A DNA stretch of 64,000 bases, taken from the NCBI GenBank assembly GCA_034359265.1, contig CP136890.1:90483501-90547500 (forward strand). Reading direction: 5' to 3'. A model generated the notes under the pieces. The model searched no databases. It saw nothing but the letters and a program-made list of their open reading frames with translations, and was not told the DNA's origin. Below are positions 1 through 13,041 of this stretch, piece after piece (position 1 is the first letter of the stretch; every line of letters begins with the position of its first letter). Source of the DNA: Canna indica (Eukaryota > Streptophyta > Magnoliopsida > Zingiberales > Cannaceae). The translations under genes and the position numbers were made by a program.

Positions 1-2987
1 TAGGCAACATAATTCTCGAAATGGACTCCCCCAGGATCGGACCAAAATTACAATCAATAGCATCAGACATCCAATTTTGAGCAAGTAAAAAAGAACTTAC
101 ATACACATCATCACATAATAGATTAACATTAAAAAATGTTGGCTTTAAATATAAGGGAATATCAAACACCCACAAGTCATGCAAAACAGAAGTGTTACTA
201 CCAGATTTAATGAGCTTGGTAAAACCTGAAAACATCATATTAAAAGCTTGCCTAAACAATCTCCAGCTCCAAGAGCAATGCTTATCCGGGTAAAGGAATG
301 TGTTCCTCAAGTCATGGTATTTAGCCGATACTAATCGAACCCACAAGGAGGGCCCATTGTTTAGATAGTCTGCCATCTTAGTAGCCTGTAAGGAAAGAGC
401 CTTACAAGTAAGATCGTGAATGCTAAGGCCACCCGACTTTTTAGGGCTGGTAACCATGTCCCAATTAACCAAATGAAGGCCTGGCTTATCCTCACTATTG
501 GACCACGAAAAATTTCTAATAATCTGCTCCAACTTATCGGTCAACTTTGATGAATACCAGGAGACAGCAAGGGTATGAACATGAATAGAGTTGAGGACTG
601 AATTGATAAGAACCACCCGACCAACTTGTGATAAAAAGGAAGTTTGCCAAGAACATAGCATAGATTTGAACTTGTCAATGATTAGCTCATGGGCAAAAGG
701 AGGGGGGCGCTGCGGGGCAATAATAGCCCCAAGGTAGTTGAAAGGGAATTTGCCTCTACGCATATTTAAGAAATTACAAACGTGATTTGCTTTATCTGAC
801 GAGATATCCATAGGAAAAAAGATTTTCGACTTAGCAAAATTAACCGTCTGCCCCGAAAAAGCACTATACTTTTCAAAAATAGTTTTAATGGATTGTAAAC
901 TTTTTTTATTTGCCCTAAAAGCCAAAAGGATATCGTCGGCAAACATTAAATAAGAAATAGTAGGGTCATTTCTAATCTTAAAAGGAGTCATGGCTTTAAT
1001 GTCAACCGTCTGATTAATTAAATTGGTGAGCACTTTGGTCGTAAGCACATATAGGTAAGGCGAGAGTGGATCACCCTGCCTAATGCCCTGGTGCGATTTA
1101 AAAAAAGCAAACAACTTAGAGTTAATCAAACAAGAGAAAGAGCGATAGAAATGCAATAATAAATCCAATTCACAAACTTGCAGGGAAAATTGAAAGCGTT
1201 TAAAATCGCAGAGATAGCAGACCACGAGAGTTTATCATAAGCATTTTCCAAATCAATTTTGACTAAGATGTAAGGGGTTTTAGCCTTAGACTTAAAAAGA
1301 GAGTGAGCCAACTCCTGGACCACTAGAATGTTATCTTGAATGCATCTGCCCTTAACAAAGGCATATTGCTCAGGAGAGACTAAATCTGGGACATGAACTT
1401 TCATGCAATTAGCAATGACTTTAGCTAAAATTTTGTAACATAAATTACACAGGGCAATAGGTCTAAACTCTCGAACAACAGAAGGATTGAGGGACTTACG
1501 AATAAAACTAAGCATGATTTTGTTCCATTCGAGAGGTAAGAATGCTGAATCATAAAAGCCATGCATACATCTCATAAACGAATCGGCAATAATAAACCAA
1601 TACTTCTTATAAAACTCGACAGTAAACTCGTCAAAATCGGGGCTTTTGCCATTCAGCATCAGCCTAATAACATCAAAAACCTCAGAAGTAGTAAAGAGTC
1701 TAACAAGAGTAGAAACCACATTATCGTCCAAGGACTTAAATTGCAAGCCACCACAAATATTAACAAAACTAGCATTACCAATCGTCCAAAGGGCTTTATA
1801 CTCATCAGTAAATACATATAAGATATAGCAGTTATCAGAAACCAAAATACATGAAGAAAGCCTAAGAGAGGAAATTTTATTAAGCCTACGACGGGTGGTC
1901 ACCACACGATGAAAAAAAGCCGAGTTCGAATCCCCTTCAACCATCCATTTTAGTTTAGCCTTAGACCACCATTTTAGGTTAATTTGTCTACGGATAGCAC
2001 TAGCTTTATTATAAAGGGCGCGTAAATTAAGTTCATCGGCAGAACTCAAACCACCATCAGCATCATTTTTTTCAAGCTTAGTAATCTCTGATAAGGTAGA
2101 TTGTAAATTACATTCCAGTTAGATAAAGCAAACCGCGTAAATCTCAGACCTAGATTAAATTCATGGTGTGGCAGTAAGGATTGAGGAATTTCACCCCAAG
2201 CATTATTTACAACATCAACAGAATCAGGGTATTTAACCCAATTTTTTTGAAATTTGAAGAGACGATTGCCAAAAGTAGATTGAGTAAAGCGGAATAAAAT
2301 CGGACAATGATTAGAAATTCCACAAGGTAAATGCGTTACAAAGGCAAAATCATAAAAATAGAGCCAAGCAGCGTTGTAAAAAGCCCGAACAAGACGAAAT
2401 AAAATACGCGCATTCCCCGATCTATTATTGCACCAGGTATAAGGAATCCCCGAGAAACCCAAATCAAGCAGACCATTATCATGAATAAAGCTCCGAAAAT
2501 CCACAACCGATTTATGGGCTCTAAAGGGGAGACCCCCTTTCTTATCCGGATCATACAATATAGCATTGAAATCCCCACAAATAAACCAGGGAAACGAAGA
2601 AAAATCAAACTCAGAGAAGTTATTCTAGAAAACACTACGAACCGCGGGGTTCATACTGGCATAGACATTCGAAAACAAAAATGGCGAAAGATTTTCCATA
2701 CCAATAACAACAAAAATGCATTGAGCTTGGAGAGACAATACCTCAACTGAGAGGACAGAGGAGTTCCAGGCAAGCAAAAGCCCACCCGAAGCCCCACTCG
2801 ATGGTTGCGCAACTCCGACCCAAGAGCGACCAACCGACTCAATGAACTTAGCAGCCAAGTTAGTATCAAAATGAGTCTCTTGCAAGGCAATCAGATTGAA
2901 AAAATTATTTTTACCTACAAACAGATCGATGTCATCTCTTACCTTGCGGCGCCAGGCACCGCGCATGTTGCAGCATAAACCATTCAT
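1..2987 (-). pseudogene. LINE ORF2: endonuclease and reverse transcriptase (broken)
   Basis: ORF2 starts at ATG 2985-2987, overlapping the ORF1 stop in an ATGA arrangement. The endonuclease (about 2987-2046) shows the ALQETH motif, then ICGDFN and SNHCPI. A stop sits at about 2625 and a frameshift near 2050. The next segment (2049-1126) carries the reverse transcriptase fingers and palm: NGKSP, REFRPIALCN, KGRCIQDNI and VKIDLENAYD. A further frameshift near 1126 leads to GIRQGDPLSP and the catalytic FADD box (932-943). The frame then stays open to position 1, through the thumb and the start of the cysteine-poor connector. No RNase H domain is inside the window. Family assignment is firm; the product would target-prime its own RNA at nicked DNA, but this copy cannot make it. 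Confidence 0.9.
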
Positions 2988-5003
2988 GGGGACACAGTCT
3001 CAGAGGCAGCGGAGGCAAGAGCCAGTCCTTCGACATGAGCAGAATATGTCGCCATAGGATCATCACCAGGCGGATCCTCAGCGGCAGAAGAGGCCACCAT
3101 AAGATCCTCCTCCCGGCGAGCCTTAGGGTCAGACGACGACACCAAGAGAGCATCCGCTGCGCGGGGGCGCTTCGGACGAGCGTGCTGAGCATATGGGGAC
3201 ATCGAGGTCGGAGCTCTAGGAGGCTTATTGCTCTTCCTCAACACTCGCGAAGGCATCTTCATCGGGGGAACATAGAGAAGCTCTGGACGAGCAGTAGCGA
3301 AAACAAAAGAGAGGTCAAAGATCATTTGATCCATAGAACGAGCCAGAGGAGGTGAGGGAGAAGATGAGGGGGGTAGAGGGAGGGTTAGAATGAGGCGAGG
3401 GCGGGAGCGGTGCAAGGTGAATAGGCAAAGACTAGGGTGAGGTGGCACCAGAAGAGTTAGAGGGAGGCGGTATGGATGGAGACATAGACGACCACAATTT
3501 GGGCGCCCAGATCGGGGTCCAAAGCGTCGGCACGTGCGAAGGGGGTTGCACCACAGAGAGCAGATGAGACGAAGGGGGTGATAGATGCGACTGCGCCATG
3601 TGGCCTAGATCCAAACACAGGCGAGAGGCTTAAAGGGGAATGGATCAGATCTCGCGTGTCAGAGGAGATCACGCCATTAAGGCCGGCACAGTGATGGATG
3701 GGTGATGGGACCGAGGCAGCAGAGCTAGAATTTGATGTGCCGCGATTCGCAGTCAAGCCCGAATCCTCAGCAGTGACCCGATGCGTCGAACCCGGCACAA
3801 AACCCGAATAATCATTAATGTTGTCAGTGGGAGCGATAGAGGCGTGAGAGGTACGTGAGTGAGTGCGGCCACGCCTGCGCGCCATACCAGGTCGAGAGAC
3901 AGACCCCGAACGATCATCTCGCCGGCGGTTGCGGTAGTGTCGACCAACAAGGACCCACGGACCACATGCCCGCGATGGCAAAACCGATGACAAATTCAAA
4001 TTCGGATTAAGAATCGAGCCACTCAAGGGCACAGAAGGGGAACCAGAAGGAGTGGAATTCGGCACAACCCCATAAATTGAAACAGGTTTAAGCGATTCAC
4101 ACTCGGCCTCACGATGACCGATCAAGCCACACGAAAAACAAACCATCGACAGGTTTTCATATGAAGTCGACTGAAAAAAATCCCGATTAGGCTCCCCAAT
4201 CCAGAGCCCATGTTGCAAGGGCTTCGACAAATCAATCTCCACACATACACTGACGTATCGACCACGAATAAACTCATAAGATTGTTGATCGATCGATAAA
4301 AGCTTACCAATAGAACCAGTCGACAGAGAAATGGATTCAACATTCCAAAGCTCAAGTATTAAACCCACAAATCGAATCCAAATCGGAGCGGACGAAAACA
4401 CCTCACACCAAGGTCGAAAATGAGGCCGCCAGGGAATCAATATGAGGGCATGGCCTTGGAGAGAGTACGGTCCTCCGGTAAGGACCGCATTGGAAGATGT
4501 CGAGTCTCGAAACCGAAAAACAAAATACCCATCTTCAAGATCCAAGGCAGAAACGAAACCCTTATCAGAGAAAACATGAGTAGTCCACGAATTAACAATC
4601 AGAAGAGGGGGCGAATGCCCAAATTTTTTTCCTATCAAGCACAATTCCCACAGAACAGACCAAGACAAAATCTGTTCGGACGAGAAATGGACGAACTCAG
4701 AAGTAGATGATTGAATCTGCGAAGGGTAGGGTCGGTGCTTACCTGAGCACGCAAGAGATTGCTCCCTCGAAGTACCTGAGACTAGGACAAAGGTGCACGA
4801 TTCACATTAGGACGTGGATCAGACCCCACATGGGGACGGGGGGAAGGGGAGCGAGCCGTCGGAGGGATCACATGAGCAGTCTTAGCCCCAGTAGCAGGAC
4901 CTCGAGGGATGATGCAAGAGGACGAGCCAGGACGAAGCGACGGGGAGGAGGAGGGGCGAGGGTTTGACAAGAGTGAGGGATCAGGCGGCCGCACACGACT
5001 CAT
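2984..5003 (-). pseudogene. LINE ORF1: gag-like nucleic-acid-binding protein (broken)
   Basis: A Pro/Ser-rich start at ATG 5001-5003 is followed, after a frameshift, by a 403-codon stretch (4668-3457). This holds a DUF4283-type domain (DLEDGYFVFRF, PIWIRFVGL) and one CCHC knuckle, CFSCGLIGHREAEC, near 4100. The Ser/Pro/Arg-rich tail continues in two further frames (3614-3432 and 3448-2984) to a TGA at 2984-2986. Gag-like ORF1 proteins of plant L1 elements coat the element RNA. The frame changes mean this copy is a pseudogene. Its layout is the same as in the LINE at 25-31 kb, which helps fix the order of parts. Confidence 0.85.
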
Positions 5004-5027
5004 CGCTCTCCCCGCTCAATATCTAAC

Positions 5028-7584
5028 AGATTCGGATATCAAAAGAGCACTAAATTTACAAAATTCACTTTTTCACATGATAAATTTACTATCAAACACT
5101 TTAAGATTTATTGTTATAATAAAACGCTCATTCTAAATAATTAGAGGTTAAGACATATAACCTCGTGAACCTACTATATAGCTTTCATTTCAAGATAAAG
5201 TAGATCTTTTATTTACTCTTTTACAATAAAGATTTACTTATCAGGAAGTTTTCTCAAAGAGAATAAGATGCTACTCTCCCTCCCTTTGTCTTTTCCCGCT
5301 TTGCTAATCTTCCCATCGAACTTTTATTGGGTTGGGCAGGGCTAGGGCATAATTTTTTGTTCGAGCCGGGCCTATCCGATATCTTCGGCCCGACACGAAT
5401 TATCAGATCTAGCTAAAAGAGTTTTTTCATTGAAATTATCCTCTACCATACCTTTTAAAATTTCTACCTAAATAAGGGGAGAAATATATTATCTCACTCT
5501 TCCCCACCCACTTTTTAATTACCTTATCCAAATATGGGATTAACTACCATTTCTCATCCCTCCTTTTCCTTATCCTTTCCACCCTTCCTCTCCTTTGTAT
5601 CCAAACAAAGCATAAGAGTAACGAGGATGGAATGTGAGTAGAGCCAAACTAAAGGAATGGGTGGAGTTTTACATCTCAGAAAGTGGCAACCTCCCCATCC
5701 AATGGTCGACATTTGAATCTTGTTAGTAAAGCCAATCCTGGCCGAACACTCCATCATCGATAGAGGTCCAAACTCCTAAAAAATGAATGGTCAAATCTCT
5801 ACGCCATGATTACTCACTACCAAAATCAAATGCTCAAAAAGCAGACGCTAACAAGAGACAGACGCGTGGAAAGAGCACCTCACATCTTCGCAGCCGCCAT
5901 ACTATGCGTAGACATCGAAAAGTCGCAAAATGACAAAACCAAAATACACTACAAAACTTGGCACATGTTCATATCTCAACCCGAGGTCAGAAGCTCGGCC
6001 AAGATTAGATGCTCGACACAGAGGTCAGCACATTAATAGAGCTCGGTACGAAGTCCTCGGACTCCAACCAAGCACGGGATTGTGGACTTGACCAGTTCTC
6101 TAAGCCCGATCAGATCGCTCCAGTAAGCAACCTAGCTCGTGAACCAGACCCAGAATGAACCAGCTAAGACTCAGCTTGAGGAGGTCAGCACATTAACATC
6201 CTGCATTTATCATCAGAGATTCCTTAATAATAAATATGAAACGTAGAGGATAGCAATTGATCTATTTAAGGCGTATTCTCACAAAATTTCAAGAGACATC
6301 ATTGTCGAGAACTCAGACATGCCTCATAAAATAGACACGACGTACACATGTATACTTCTTTCATTCCAATTTCATATACACCACCTTGAATACGTCATTA
6401 CTTGAGTATCGAAGTATCTTTACAGATCGCCCCCGTAGCTATGTCCAACTAGGAAACATGAAGACTTGCAGCACCTCTGACCTCAGTAGAGAACAAAAAC
6501 TAAAATTAAAATCAAATCAAATCAAAATATATTTGCGATTTGCTTCATTTGATAAAATATAAAACACACGATAACACGTGAAATTCAATCCAATCTTATA
6601 TTATTCTCGTTTGTTTAGCTAAATATCTAAATATTTTTTATTGTCAATTTTTTGTTTAAAAAATATTTTTGAAATTTATTAACCAGACAAGTACTTTTGC
6701 TAAAAAGTGATTTCTCTTACGCACTTTGAAAAATAATATTAAGCACATCCTTAATTACATTAACAAGTATCTTACAAAAAGGGTTCTCACTTTTCGACAA
6801 GTCTGTCCAACCATCAAATACAAGTTGGGTTCTCTTTTTTTTTTTGTAAATTCCAACGGATTTTGAGTTTGGGTCAGGAGAATTAACTACTCAACTTAGT
6901 GTAAACACAGCAATGAGCCGGATCAAGCCTTGGTAAAAATAGACCATGTTGGGCCTAGGTTCCAAGCACGCCAGCTATGCTTGACCTAACCCAAGTTCAT
7001 TTATTAATATTATTAATATATATTACGCACTTAAGTAATTAATTATTTTGTTGTTACTTAAGTTCTTTACTTTATTGATTTATTAACACTGTAATTTTTT
7101 TTATTTTCAAAAATAGTAATTAAATTGTTTTTTATTTTTATAATTTTAATTATTATTATTATTGGACCAGCTCAACTAATTGGACCGTAGGCCAACTAGG
7201 CTCATGGAAACTCGTATGTGTCTAGCACGACTTGGAAAAGTCAACTTGTACCTGGCCTGATCATGGCCCAAGCACATGTTGTTATATCCTCCTAAAAATC
7301 CATCTAATAATCTTTCTAATAATTCACAATGATACGAGTTATAATTTCACCACGGACATAACTCATGAACACTTTATTACATGTGAGTATATTAGGAAGA
7401 TGATTAGACACAACAGTCACGAGGATTTAGTATTTTTGAATTAAAATTTAAAGCGCTAAGTTGACACATCACAGTTAAAAACACTAAAAGCTCATTATTA
7501 AAGGAAAGCAGCAATTGACTCCAAACTCCACGCTATTTTATAGTTCACAACAATAACATAATTAACAAGCAAAAAAGAACGCAT
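5028..7584. other. AT-rich intergenic spacer
   Basis: No credible gene is seen. The stretch 5330-5410 has GGCCCG/CGGGCC words like the subterminal repeats of the hAT element further right, probably a relic. A possible solo LTR lies at about 5800-6480. From 6500 to 7250 the sequence is AT-rich with poly-A and poly-T runs, and 7250-7584 is the region downstream of the FolD stop. Confidence 0.6.
5800..6480 (+). mobile_element. Possible degraded solo LTR (Ty3-like)
   Basis: The 3' part, about 6380-6470, reads like the end of plant Ty3/gypsy LTRs: a CTTGAGTATCGAAGTATCTTTACAG-type block followed by a C-rich CGCCCCCG step. A TATTTAAGGC box lies about 130 bp earlier (6263-6272). GAGGTCAGCACATTAA occurs twice (near 6020 and 6181). 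No primer-binding site or pol follows, so a solo LTR or chance likeness are both possible. Confidence 0.35.
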
Positions 7585-10500
7585 TTATTGTGCAATTTTA
7601 CGCTTAGCACCGTCCAAGGTGTTCCTCAGCAACATTGCCACCGTCATTGGTCCCACGCCGCCAGGAACTGGCGTCAACCATCCTGCCACCTTGCTTGCTT
7701 CTTCGTAATCCACATCACCAACGAGCCTGTAACCAGATTTCCTAGTCGGGTCATCAACGGCATTGGTCCCAACATCGATAACAGCAGCACCCGGCTTAAT
7801 CCAGTCCCCCTTGATCTAATAGGACGTCAGAACTTTTAGCACCATGTAAATGATTAATCAACAAGTTTCAACTAAACTTGTAACTTGAATGTCATATATC
7901 ATTTTTTGCATAGGGTAACTAATGAAAGTAGCATTGGCTCCAAAATCTTTGTTATCAGAGACAAACATGCTGACACCTTCAAATTATACATTCTAGAAGA
8001 ATCATATTCTAGAGCACTATGCGATGATAAACATACAATGAATGGTTTTCAGTTTTATCGGGTACTAATTAGCAGACTTACCATCTTTGCTTGTCCAGCT
8101 GCAGCGATAACTATGTCCGCTTCGCGAATAATGCTTTCAGAATCATGAGTGTGGGAGTGTACAATGGTTACAGTTGCATCTGCTTTCAGGAGAAGAAGGG
8201 AGACCGGCAACCCCACAATATTGCTCCGGCCAACTACAACTGCCCTTTTGCCTTTTATTCTTATTCCACTGCGAGTAAGGAGTTCCAGGCATCCCTGCAA
8301 AGCAAATGCATGCATCAGAAGTTAGATATTGATGTCTAAAATAACACCTTTGGAGATCAGTGTAAAATCTCATAGCATTAGATAATCTAGGTATAAAGTG
8401 CTTATGTTTTTACCTTTGGAGTGCAGGGCTGAAATAATGGTTCTCTTCCTTTCATTGCGAGCTTTCCAATGTTTAGAGGATGAAATCCATCAACATCTTT
8501 TTCAATGTTAATTTCACTTAAGATTTTCTCTTCATTAATGTGTTTCGGCAAAGGAAGTTGAACAAGAATCCCTTCACAAAAAGACAAAACAGTTATATTC
8601 AGCATAACTAGATTTTATTTTTTCAAATAATAATAAAAATACAGTATAATAGAAGTCACAAATGGAAAATATGATGTGGCAAAAATAGGACTAAGCTGCA
8701 CTAGGTAATCCTGTACCATGCATGAAAGGATTTAGTAAACAATAGTTGACAAACAAAATTTCTTGCTGGAAAAAGTATAGCATATTAGAAAAAACTCACA
8801 TACATGTAAGAGGTACTATGAGTATAAAAATATATGTCACTATGAAGTATATACAAAAGCCCACACCAAGGTATCGAATAAGAGTTTATTGTAGGTCTGG
8901 AGACATACTAATTCTTTAGAAAAAAAAGATAAGGATGTGATTGAAACATTGAAGCTCATCTAAGAGGACCACAATAAAGTTGACGTTGGAGTATTGCCAT
9001 TATGTTCTTAATGCATGATGATCAGACAGAAAAAAAACTCTGCCAAACTAGCCAGATTTACAAGGAAGAATAGCACATTTTTGAATAGTGGACAATTCGC
9101 AATTCATCTCCTTCAAAAATAATCATTCTTTATTATATTTAAGCTACAGAGTATATAAGCAATAAATTTAAAAAAACAACCTTTTCATTTTAGAAGTGAC
9201 AAAAATTCCCTTTGCAAATTAGGAAGAGTGAAAATATCCAAATCTACCTGAAATTGATTAGGTTGAATGAATAATATGTTCTGGAACTACCTTGAAAAGG
9301 ATTGATTTACACCTGCACATTGAGTCAAACAATGTCGGTGCTTACACTACCACAAGCAAAGAGGTTCATGTTTTTTTAAAAAAAATATATTTTGATAGTT
9401 AGAGAAGGTTCTATTCTAAAACATTCATATGTATTGTTTACCTCTGTTCTGGCTGTGCTGGCACTTTCAACCTCTCATTACCTGAAGTGTTGAAGCCAGG
9501 TGTATCAAAGTGAAGAAAAAACATAGCTGGCCTTGAGGTTGATAGATTGAATATAAAAAAGGTTTTCTCAATGGTTATGAGTTTGACGCTAGTTTAATGC
9601 TGACATATCAAGCATGCAATGGCATTAACACCATATTGGATGATTTGTTACGATTCTTTTGTTAACCTTTTGGTATGTAGTTTACTTCCAAGTAGTCAAA
9701 ATTTTATAGCAATTCAATCTCAATCTGTGAAACAAGTTAAATATGGATTGATACTTGCTAATTCATTTTTAAATGGAGGGGGTTTGATTTGAATGTGAAA
9801 TCAAACAACAATCAATTCAGTCAATTCGACTGAATGTAAACTATCTTTGCTAGAATTGCAAACATATTTATATTTGATTTGCTTCTTTATACCATGAAAT
9901 ATCTCAAATTAATATTGTCAATTTGAAGAGAGAAAAAACTATTTAAGACTGTCAACTAGAGATAATCTACCAACTCTATATAAGCAGTTAACCAATTAAT
10001 ATTCTATTTTTACTTTAGTGACACAAACTCTATACAGAAGTTCTCAAACTTAAGATCAAGAAGTAAGCATAAGCATTAAACTTAAAAGGTGCACAGATGG
10101 CAAACTTTAAGGTCGTCAAACCTCTTAAAAAACACTCAACATTGCAATTCTCTTATTTGCCGGAATGGCATATGGTTATCCTAATCCTTACCGAAAATTT
10201 TAATTCAATTTCTTTTATAGCTAGATATATGTGGGGTGATCCTAATCCTTACAGATACATAATAATTAAAATAATTTTCGAATTTTGATTCATCCCACCA
10301 GGGAACTTCAAGCCTACATGAATGCATGCAAAATCAACTCAAGAAACCACACGTACTGGCCCGTATATGATTCTGTTATGTAGCCGTTCTGGATTGTTCA
10401 ATCCTCATATACATATAAAAACTATAAATATATAAATAAATAAAAGTATCCAGAATATCAGAAAACGTCAAATGGTGTAATATGTCATGTAGTAGAAGAT

Positions 10501-11213
10501 TGACTTAACTAAGGACTAACTAGTTCTGACCAGTAGTAGCAAGATATCTGACCAATATCCAAGTGTAATCCCATGATGTTTTTCTCTCAACTTTGTGAAA
10601 ATGAGTGAAACGACTTAATGAGTTATCATGTATCCCCCCTCCCCCCAAAGAAAAAAAAAAGTTATTGCTATGATATTCAAGAACCTTTTTCTGCTGTCGG
10701 TTAAGTTACAACTACGCAATCAAAATAGTAATCAGGCATAAGGTCTTATCTTGGAAACAGCTAAAAAACATGCTAAAAAGTAACCAAAATAGCAACTTCG
10801 GCACGACTAAGCAATTCCAGGCTCATAGTCATAGCGTCGCGAATAAAAAAAGAAGAAGGGATCTGGAGGGCAAACCGTGGACGTCCGGATTCTCATTCAA
10901 TTCGTGAACCTTGGCGATGACTTCCGCTTCCGAGCTCTGCTCGGGAAGGTCGAGGTCGATCGATCGGATGCCCACCTCGGCGCAGGCCTTCCGCTTCATG
11001 CTCACATAGCTCTGCGAATCTTTCCGCGTCCCCACGATCACTACTGCCAGACCCGGCACCTGCAATTCGCCGAATCAGCCCGACTTGGAGAAACCTGAGC
11101 GAGGGGTTTCGGATCCCTACCTTGTTGTATGTCTGCGAGAGGGATCGGACCTCATCGGCGATCTCATTCCGGATGGTCTGGGCGATGGCTTTCCCGTCTA
11201 TAATCGTCGCCAT
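7585..11213 (-). CDS. FOLD: Bifunctional methylenetetrahydrofolate dehydrogenase/cyclohydrolase
   Basis: Oxidises 5,10-methylene-THF to methenyl-THF with NADP+ and hydrolyses it to 10-formyl-THF, in one-carbon metabolism. Five minus-strand exons with GT..AG borders: 11213-11121, 11059-10876, 8571-8414, 8294-8082 and 7815-7585 (stop 7585-7587). The joined frame is 292 residues, the usual length of the cytosolic plant form. Visible residues are the YxxxK pair (Y49, K53), Q97 in VQLPLP, D120 in DVDGFHP, C142 in FQPCTP, the Rossmann motif [10 protein letters not shown] and the C-terminal [10 protein letters not shown]. The start [11 protein letters not shown] fits cytosolic homologues and shows no transit peptide. 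An in-frame upstream ATG (11355-11357) is cut off by TAG at 11223-11225. Intron 2 is long (about 2.3 kb). No broken exon was seen, so the gene should be functional. Confidence 0.95.
8572..10875 (-). other. Long intron 2 of FolD
   Basis: A 2.3-kb AT-rich intron with donor GT at 10875-10874 and acceptor AG at 8573-8572. It contains no convincing gene. Small ORFs within it have no recognisable motif, and no transposon ends were found. Confidence 0.75.
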
Positions 11214-11230
11214 TAGTGATGGCTATCGGA

Positions 11231-11256
11231 GAGGAGGAGGAGGAGGAGGAGGAGGA
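11231..11256 (+). repeat. (GAG)n microsatellite in FolD leader
   Basis: An uninterrupted run of GAG triplets, reading CTC on the gene strand, lies in the probable 5' leader of FolD, 18-43 bp upstream of its ATG. CT-rich leaders are common in plants; no specific role is claimed. Confidence 0.9.
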
Positions 11257-11361
11257 AAGGGGTTGAGGACGTGAAAAGCACGATCGGAAGGAGGAGATGG
11301 GGATTCGGGAGTGGTTGTGGTTGGTGGTGTGGACTGAAGTTTTTGGCACAATTGCATGCAC

Positions 11362-13041
11362 ACCCTCGTTAGTATTAAATTTTTTGGTTTGGGATGGAAA
11401 TTATAGAAAGAAATCCAAAATTTGATAAATATAGTTTATTAATCCATTTTACAACCCATTGCCCTTGGGGAAAAAATACTTACCAGGAGTGTCGATTCAA
11501 ACTAAATTCGGATCTGAAAAGATAGATTCAAACTAAATTCGGATAGGGTTCGGGATAAAAATTAAGTAATCGATTAAATTCGATCAGTTTTGATTCCGAA
11601 TCCAACCCATTGGGTACTCAAAATCGATATTCGAAACTTATACCGTAAAACTTGTAAATGAACATGTGTCAACATGAAACTCGAAACATGTACCTTGGAA
11701 TTTGTAATTGAATAGATTCTAAAATAGTACTCGAAACATATAAATGAACAAGTTTGAACAAGATATTCGAAACCTATAAATAAATATATTCCAACGAGAT
11801 ACCCATTCCCTAAAATTTGATTCTAACATGATACTCATAATATGTATTACACCATAAGTTTCAGGTAGGATTTGGTTCCAGATCCTAACAAGTAGGGTCC
11901 AAGTTCAAAATTTAAAAATCGATCATATATAAAATAGGATTCGAATATCATAAAAAAATATAATGTACCTTCACTCACTCACCCCTAATACTTACCATAA
12001 AGGTCTTAATTTTCCAAAATTTCACTCACTCACCCCTAATACTTACCATAAAGGTCTTAATTTTCCAAAATTTTATTCGATCACGCCCCACCGTCTGATT
12101 CATGATTGATGGGCTCAATAATTAGTGATAGAAAGGTAAATTGTGCTAATACCTACCGTAGGATGAGATTAAATATTTATTAACATTTCAATGAGTAAAT
12201 GTTATTTTCCTAAAAACTAACATATGTTTAAATGATACTATTAATTAAAAAGGTAATTTTCAACATCATTCATTGTTTTTGATATTTTTTATCTCTAAAA
12301 TCGAGTTTAATTAATATGTCTAATGGGATCAGGTTATTATTAGACTTAACTAGTTCATTTCAATTAGGTTTAATTAGAATAGTTTAAGTTTCAATCTATC
12401 AAAGTAGATTATGTATACTAGAGATTGAATTCAATTGGATCGTTTAGATTAACCGAAAACCATATCAGTTTTAATTGAATTTGATCATATAATATCAGCT
12501 TATAATTCAATTAATCAAGTCTGATTATATTGAGCCAACTTATATTGGGTTGGACAAGGTGTAATTGAGTCAACCCAACATAGAGTTTAGAATAGTTGTA
12601 CTAGATGGATCAAATCGGGTTAGTTTGTAATCGAGTTCAATTGAGTCCCGCCATTTTAGGATTCATTTGGTTGGCAAATTCATATATCTAGATATATGTT
12701 TTTTAATGTATGATATTCAAGTTTATCATTCTCAATATATATATATATTAAAAATTCATTTTGAATGTCATGATGAAAAACATAATAATTTTCCAAATTA
12801 ATATATATATATAATTTATCATTCTCACGATATAATTTTCCAAATTGAACTATATATATAATTTTTCACATAATAATTTATCGATCACCAAGCCCATCAA
12901 GTAAGAAATTCATGTGTCAACGGTAGGTAGCATAATTTGTGGTAAATGTAGTATGAAGCTTAGAGATTTAAGGTTTAAATTTTAGTAAGATCACCTATTG
13001 TGATTTTTTATTTTTATTTAAAAAAAGAAGAAGAAAGAAAT
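11362..13041. other. AT-rich spacer with relic words
   Basis: No gene. It holds loosely repeated phrases such as TTCAAACTAAATTCGGAT (about 11497 and 11526) and CGAAAC..TATA (about 11630-11780), a 51-bp perfect tandem duplication (listed separately), and TATATA runs near 12740-12860. Segments such as 12530-12660 resemble low-copy transposon debris. Confidence 0.6.
11971..12072 (+). repeat. Perfect 51-bp tandem duplication
   Basis: Two adjacent identical copies, 11971-12021 and 12022-12072, each starting TCACTCACTCACCCC and ending TTTCCAAAATT. The identity of the copies suggests a recent replication slip or fill-in repair. Confidence 0.95.

Larger units (their letters stand above)
1..5027 (-). 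mobile_element. L1-type LINE retrotransposon, 3' end outside window
   Basis: A non-LTR retrotransposon on the minus strand. Reading from right to left it has a GC- and CpG-rich leader (about 4700-5027), a gag-like ORF1 with DUF4283 and a CCHC knuckle, and an ORF2 with an apurinic endonuclease followed by reverse transcriptase. The copy is broken by frameshifts and stops, so it is dead in cis. The 5' boundary is placed where the CpG-rich leader gives way to AT-rich sequence near 5027; the 3' tail and target duplication lie beyond the window start and cannot be checked. Confidence 0.9.

Noticed and set aside
11164..11361. Ser-rich N-terminal peptide that could pass for a transit peptide of FolD
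   Set aside because: It starts with GTG and is out of frame with FolD.
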